Assembly (NCBI RefSeq): GCF_003818135.1
Contig: NZ_RPOH01000021.1
Coordinates: 1-64,000 of the forward strand
Reading direction: 5' to 3'
Origin: Buttiauxella warmboldiae
Lineage (GTDB): Bacteria; Pseudomonadota; Gammaproteobacteria; Enterobacterales; Enterobacteriaceae
DNA: 64,000 bases
Shown here: positions 60,701-64,000 of the stretch, piece after piece
Numbering within the stretch: position 1 is the stretch's first letter
How the letters are laid out: each line of letters opens with the position of its first letter
The notes under the pieces: model-generated
Told to the model about the DNA's origin: nothing
The model's input: the letters and a program-made list of their open reading frames with translations, nothing else
Databases searched by the model: none
Translations under genes and position numbers: made by a program

Positions 60701-61181
60701 TGATATAATTGATGGATAGCTTAACTGCAAATACTGGCGAGTCAGCACGGAAAATTTGTGGCAACATTTTTTGCGCTAAACGGCCAGCCAACTCCCAACC
60801 ATCTTTACAATCTGGTTCTTCTTCAGCCAGTTCAAAACACTCATCAAGCGTAACTGGTGTGTATTCGTCATACATCAATAAATTGTTTTGCTCTAAGTAA
60901 CGCGCAAATAACATTCGGTGCCAATGCTCATACGCCATCTCATTGGCTAAACGTTCAATTTCTTGCTTACCATCAGTGAGCTTATCCCCCAACTGGCGGG
61001 CATGGGCACGTAAAGTATTACGAAGTGCGCGCTGTTCGTCATTGAGGTAACCCGGTGCCTGACTATCAGCAACACCTAAACGCTGTAGAGCTTCATTTAC
61101 TGCAATTTCAACGATATCGCGAGCTTTAACGACCGTATCTTCTAGTTTTTTACGTAATATTTTATCGAGTGGTTGTCTCAT
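57789..61181 (-). CDS. pglX: BREX adenine-specific methyltransferase PglX
   Basis: 1130 aa. N-terminal helical part, SAM motif I LDPCCGSGHFLVAVF near residue 306, motif IV ITNVPYRTSGD near 479 (NVPY in place of the textbook NPPY/F/W), then VPLDWLTKPSYLEFR and a long C-terminal target-recognition and BREX-specific region. It marks self DNA by N6-adenine methylation at a non-palindromic site and is required for BREX exclusion. It follows brxC after 66 bases that hold a hairpin. Confidence 0.92.
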   Translation of the reverse strand: MRQPLDKILRKKLEDTVVKARDIVEIAVNEALQRLGVADSQAPGYLNDEQRALRNTLRAHARQLGDKLTDGKQEIERLANEMAYEHWHRMLFARYLEQNNLLMYDEYTPVTLDECFELAEEEPDCKDGWELAGRLAQKMLPQIFRADSPVFAVKLSINYINELENLISALEPAIYQAQDSLGWCYQFWQNKKKKQVNESGVKIGAQELGPVTQLFTEPYMVSFLLDNALGAWWAAKHLTQDDYIRSNNEQELRDIVSIPSVPLEYLRFIKNDESDGKRNKWTLAVGGYERWPEHLSQLKMLDPCCGSGHFLVAVFLMLVPMRMQLEDLTARDAVDAVLLDNIHGLELDQRCVELAAFALALEAWRYPNAGGYRILPELQLACSGMSITEAQKDWKELAKGDDAFSDAITWMMRTFKDAATLGSLIDPTIALEDRQTAPWQLLQQAMMNKSDASTESRTVAQGLVKAAGLLASKYQWVITNVPYRTSGDLTFLLKKFIDNTYPYASSSLETAFLSKLLEFAESDCMVNIVVPLDWLTKPSYLEFRRHILSKSEFNFSAILGAKSFSTPMWDFNIQLLTLINSKNRVHSLRAIDVSNINGLEEKARNLKCLEVLEGDFSNVKTREDLRISFEKDEGLPPLSLYVNFANGMQTGDLVRFSSEFWELEATNKLNYFQGTVSHSNIYSGLNSILKWKGEDWLNIVSPSAVIRGRQAWGKKGIAVSAMGKLYVSMYSGTYYDDNTVVIYPTDIHLLTAIWCYLSSDEYHDNVRNITKALKVRRQLIEVSFDKEKWVNVANKSYPNGLPQPYSNDPSQWIFHGHPCVNVIWDEKNKTISIGKLRQDDSVLQVAVARLLGYQWPAELDVDMELAPEMRQVMKENDNFNELVDGDGIVCIPAVRGEKAAAKRLAEILYKSYGDTWSSSVEDNLLKSVKAKDWDSWLRDKFFEQHCKLFQHRPFIWHIWDGLKDGFSALVNYHKLDYKGLERLIYTYLDDWISIQKRNIADGVDGADIRLTAAENLKVQLEAILEGEKGLDIFVRWKPLEEQPIGWNPDLNDGVRLNIRPFMLAKDVGKKGAGVLRVQPNILWKKDRGTDVESAPWYHLGLQYGGNLGDRINDHHLTLAEKREARENKGL

Positions 61182-61210
61182 GAGATCTTCTTAAATCGTT
61201 GTAAACTTAA

Positions 61211-61228
61211 ACCCGCCGGTCGGCGGGT
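61211..61228. terminator. Hairpin between brxC and pglX
   Basis: ACCCGCC/GGCGGGT, 7 bp with a 4-base loop. On the minus strand, the coding direction, TTTAAGTTT follows, a weak U-rich tract; on the plus strand ATTTTT follows. It may act as an attenuator that lowers pglX relative to brxC. Confidence 0.55.
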
Positions 61229-61247
61229 TATTTTTAGGAATCAAACA

Positions 61248-64000
61248 TTAGCTTGGTACGACTGGACCGTTTTCTAACTGAGAGCGCAATTCTTGCTCAA
61301 CATAAGCTAACCAGTCTTGTAACTCTTGCTCGGATTTGATGATTGGTTTATTGAGTTTCGCATATCGAGTCTTTGGCTGGAGTTCGCTAATAGCATCTTT
61401 CAAAACCTGATTAAAAATACTTGGTAGTCCTGCCGTTTTATCATTCCAACGCGCAAAGCTGATATCATCCAAGGAACTCAAAACAGAATCCAAATCGCTG
61501 ATATTAATTTCAGGCACGGCATCCAAGTGACGTTTCTGCAAGAAACTATTCCGTTTAGCCTCATCTAGTTGCTGCCAGTTTTCGTCATCCAGCAGTTCAG
61601 CCATGCAGGTGCGATATTCTTGCTCGTATTGTTCACGATGGCTGGTGAGAGCATCACGTAATACATTGGTTGCTTTTTTTAACAACGGATCCACCGGGCA
61701 TGGCTCATCTAACAAGCTACGGTTAGCCAAGATGGCTTCTTTTTCTTTTACGAGTTCGTTATAAATTACCAGACCAGAACAGTAGCCCATTAGGGAGTCC
61801 AGCTTTCGCCAAAGTTTGGTACGTAAGCTGGCTTTATGAGCCTGCTCTTTCCAGGATTCAAAATCACTTTTTAGTTGATCTTGATACTCAAATGCTTTTT
61901 GCAACTGATCATTGCCTGAATACATTTCCAGTTCAGTAAGCATTGCGGTACTTGGTGCTATCGGTAATGGGGCTGAGCCGCCAGCTTGATTCGCAACATT
62001 CTTCGCGTTGATAATTGCCAGAGGCAATTTAGCTGCTTCTTCGCCTGCATTACATGCTTGTTCAAGCAGCGTTGAAACAACACCGCGAACTTTGATTAAT
62101 TGCATTTTCGAAAGCGTAACGGTTTCAGGACGGAACTTAGTTTGAGTCAAAGAACTACGATCAAGGCTTTTAGCATCAATAGCGCGCTCTTGAATATCAG
62201 AAGCTTTTAATACACCGGCTGCTAACATGGCATACAAAGCTCCATCAATCACATCGTTGCCCCATCCATAAGGCGCATCTTTGAAGTTTTCACGGATTTC
62301 TTTACCTGTCTTCATCGTACCAATAAAGCGGTAAATTTCGGCACATACGGGTTGTTTGTCCGCTTCGCCGCTGTAACCCACTTTTTCTAACGCATTGGGG
62401 TCTGCCAGGCGACTAGCAACTTCGTAAACTTTGGCCCAACCACGATCATCTGCCATTTTAAATTTATGGTACAGACGTTGGCAGGCTATTTCGCCAGCAC
62501 TTTGAATCTGAGCCGCAAGAGAGTCCCCTTCAACTTCCTGCCCACCTGCCAAACGGACTTGAATCGAACCAAAAATCTCTTTAAGTAAGCTATTCTTTGT
62601 TTTCTCCGCACTTTGCAAAAGAGTTTCCATTGCTTGTTTCGCATCTTTACCAGGCCCGGTAGCTGCACTACCGCGAATTTCCAAGGTATTTTCAGCAGCT
62701 TTCAAGCTCACTATGGCTTTTTGCAAATCACTACGGTGGTTCGTTGGTACGTAGATATAAATGGTGGCACTATCAGGATCAGAGCCGCGCGATAAATCAT
62801 TAAATTGCTTTTCTGTTTGTTCTGGGGCCCACGCACAAATACGCTTATCTGCATCAGCAGGTAACTCAGATTCAAAATAGACAGCTATAGGTCTTGGCTC
62901 AGCTACGGTCCCTTGAGCAATACGCGCTTGTGCAACCTGTTTACGAATGTAGTTCTGAATCTCTTTTGTTCGATACGCTTCTAAGGTTTGTGGGTTTCCT
63001 AGCAAATCATTTTCCTGACGCCTTAATTCGTCATACCACGCCTGGCTTTCTATAGTTTGTAAGCTGAATTCACGCCCGTTTTCTGTGTCACGAGACATGA
63101 TCAGATGCTCTGCCTCCAGTGCTTGAAGCATCTTTGGAACTAACGGACGCAGCTTATGTTTATCGTTGTTCAGATCTTCCAGAAGTAAATCAGCTAAGGT
63201 CTCCACTGTCGGGTGAATGCCATATTCCATCTCCGCAGGCAGTTTTCTGATTAAGAGAATCAAAGCCAATAGACGACCTTGTAATTGCTCATCCTCATTA
63301 CCGCCGCGTTTACGGCTGATAGTTTCATAAATATCTTTGGAAATGACACCGGTTTGTAGCAAATTAGTGGAGATCTGGTCATAAAGAAAATCTGCAGGGA
63401 CGACATAACCAAGTTCTTTATCTGCTGTCGCTTTTAATGCCTCGTGGACCACACGCAGTTGGTTTCGTAGCTGGGAACCAGAACCAGTTCTATCTAAGGC
63501 CGGTAAAATACGTTCCCAGAAACGACGGCGTACGGGAAGTAACGGATAATCTGGCACGATCCACTTTTCATCATCTCGATGATGTTCAATGGTACTCCCA
63601 CGCAAATGACGGGAGATCTCCCCTAAGTTATCATCAACCATTGCTCTAACTACTGGCTTAGCCGACTCTTTCTTTTGCAAAATAACTTTACGGATAACTT
63701 TATCTACATCAGTATCTTCCAGTTGAACTGGAACCTGAAAACGGCCCATCAAGCGCTGCAAGTTGGTCATCCCAGTTAATGCACTCTGACCTGTTGCAAC
63801 AAATAAGACTTTGGATTTTAAAGCACTTGCGCCACTACATGTCTCCACCACTTCTTGAACATCAAAAGCCCTTTGAACGTTATCACCAATGTATTGCTGC
63901 ACTTCATCGAGAACCACTAAGGTTAATGGCAGCTCACCGTTTTTAGATATGGCATCAACAATCGCTGAAACCATTTCATCATTGGTGACATCATCGACAA
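61248..64000 (-). CDS. brxC: BREX ATPase BrxC, 3' part
   Basis: The frame is open through the right edge, so the N-terminus with Walker A is missing; about 917 codons are visible of some 1200. BrxC is the AAA+-type ATPase of BREX. Seen: Walker B LTLVVLDEVQQYIGDN near the right edge, then VLFVATGQSALTGMTNLQRLMGRFQVPVQLEDTDVD with a sensor and Arg finger region, and a long helical C-terminal part. brxA and brxB should lie to the right of the window. Confidence 0.93.
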   Translation of the reverse strand, partial: VDDVTNDEMVSAIVDAISKNGELPLTLVVLDEVQQYIGDNVQRAFDVQEVVETCSGASALKSKVLFVATGQSALTGMTNLQRLMGRFQVPVQLEDTDVDKVIRKVILQKKESAKPVVRAMVDDNLGEISRHLRGSTIEHHRDDEKWIVPDYPLLPVRRRFWERILPALDRTGSGSQLRNQLRVVHEALKATADKELGYVVPADFLYDQISTNLLQTGVISKDIYETISRKRGGNEDEQLQGRLLALILLIRKLPAEMEYGIHPTVETLADLLLEDLNNDKHKLRPLVPKMLQALEAEHLIMSRDTENGREFSLQTIESQAWYDELRRQENDLLGNPQTLEAYRTKEIQNYIRKQVAQARIAQGTVAEPRPIAVYFESELPADADKRICAWAPEQTEKQFNDLSRGSDPDSATIYIYVPTNHRSDLQKAIVSLKAAENTLEIRGSAATGPGKDAKQAMETLLQSAEKTKNSLLKEIFGSIQVRLAGGQEVEGDSLAAQIQSAGEIACQRLYHKFKMADDRGWAKVYEVASRLADPNALEKVGYSGEADKQPVCAEIYRFIGTMKTGKEIRENFKDAPYGWGNDVIDGALYAMLAAGVLKASDIQERAIDAKSLDRSSLTQTKFRPETVTLSKMQLIKVRGVVSTLLEQACNAGEEAAKLPLAIINAKNVANQAGGSAPLPIAPSTAMLTELEMYSGNDQLQKAFEYQDQLKSDFESWKEQAHKASLRTKLWRKLDSLMGYCSGLVIYNELVKEKEAILANRSLLDEPCPVDPLLKKATNVLRDALTSHREQYEQEYRTCMAELLDDENWQQLDEAKRNSFLQKRHLDAVPEINISDLDSVLSSLDDISFARWNDKTAGLPSIFNQVLKDAISELQPKTRYAKLNKPIIKSEQELQDWLAYVEQELRSQLENGPVVPS

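Overview
The window reads as chromosomal DNA of an enteric gamma-proteobacterium (Enterobacterales, probably Enterobacteriaceae). The flagellar proteins align closely with Escherichia/Salmonella ones, and srfABC, SfsB/Nlp-like, YeeP/YkfA-like and YafY/YfjR-like genes are typical of that group. I cannot name the species. No rRNA, tRNA, CRISPR array or intact insertion sequence was seen.

Layout. (1) 1-4.8 kb: 3' end of flhC, then motA-motB-cheA-cheW on the + strand. (2) 5.1-19 kb: ycgR, fliT-fliS-fliD, flgL-flgK and flgJ back to flgB, all on the - strand. (3) 19.2-20.9 kb: divergent flgA and flgM-flgN, closed by a clear terminator. FliA-type promoters of the form TTTA/TAAA-N15-(N)CCGATA sit before fliD, flgK and flgM, with weaker ones before ycgR and motA. 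The locus gives the hook, rod, filament cap, stator and part of chemotaxis, but no flagellin, export apparatus, basal-body switch, receptor or cheRBYZ. (4) 21-27.5 kb: srfA-srfB-srfC, next to the flagellar genes.

(5) 27.7-37.5 kb: a carbohydrate catabolic locus. A symporter-lacI pair diverges from an operon of IlvD-type dehydratase, HpcH/HpaI aldolase, aldose 1-epimerase, SMP-30 lactonase, beta-hydroxyacid dehydrogenase, SDR dehydrogenase and TauE/SafE exporter. Together these describe an oxidative, non-phosphorylating Entner-Doudoroff-like route: sugar, lactone, acid, 2-keto-3-deoxy acid, then pyruvate plus an aldehyde that is reduced. Two matching LacI-type operators lie 220 bp apart. The exporter and the unusual reductase active site make a sulfosugar a reasonable but unproven substrate.

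(6) 37.5-44.5 kb: an AT-rich accessory stretch. It holds a 1.5-kb gene-free region, two tandem IprA/YaiV-like regulators, a Fic protein with a 70-bp tandem repeat upstream, small HTH genes with four CTACG/CGTAG operators and a decayed XRE pseudogene, then an orphan ApnO-like dehydrogenase and an MFS gene cut off at about 44.51 kb.

(7) 44.5-64 kb: a defence island. It starts with a truncated YeeP-type GTPase and a WYL regulator. Next come an SF1 helicase-PLD nuclease fusion (Mokosh type II-like) and, divergent from it, two tandem paralogous SF2-like ATPases of unknown role. These converge on a BREX operon (brxC running off the window end, pglX, a BrxU-like DUF262/DUF1524 restriction protein, pglZ). 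No brxL follows pglZ; the tandem ATPases occupy that place. This ATPase pair is the best candidate for an undescribed system.
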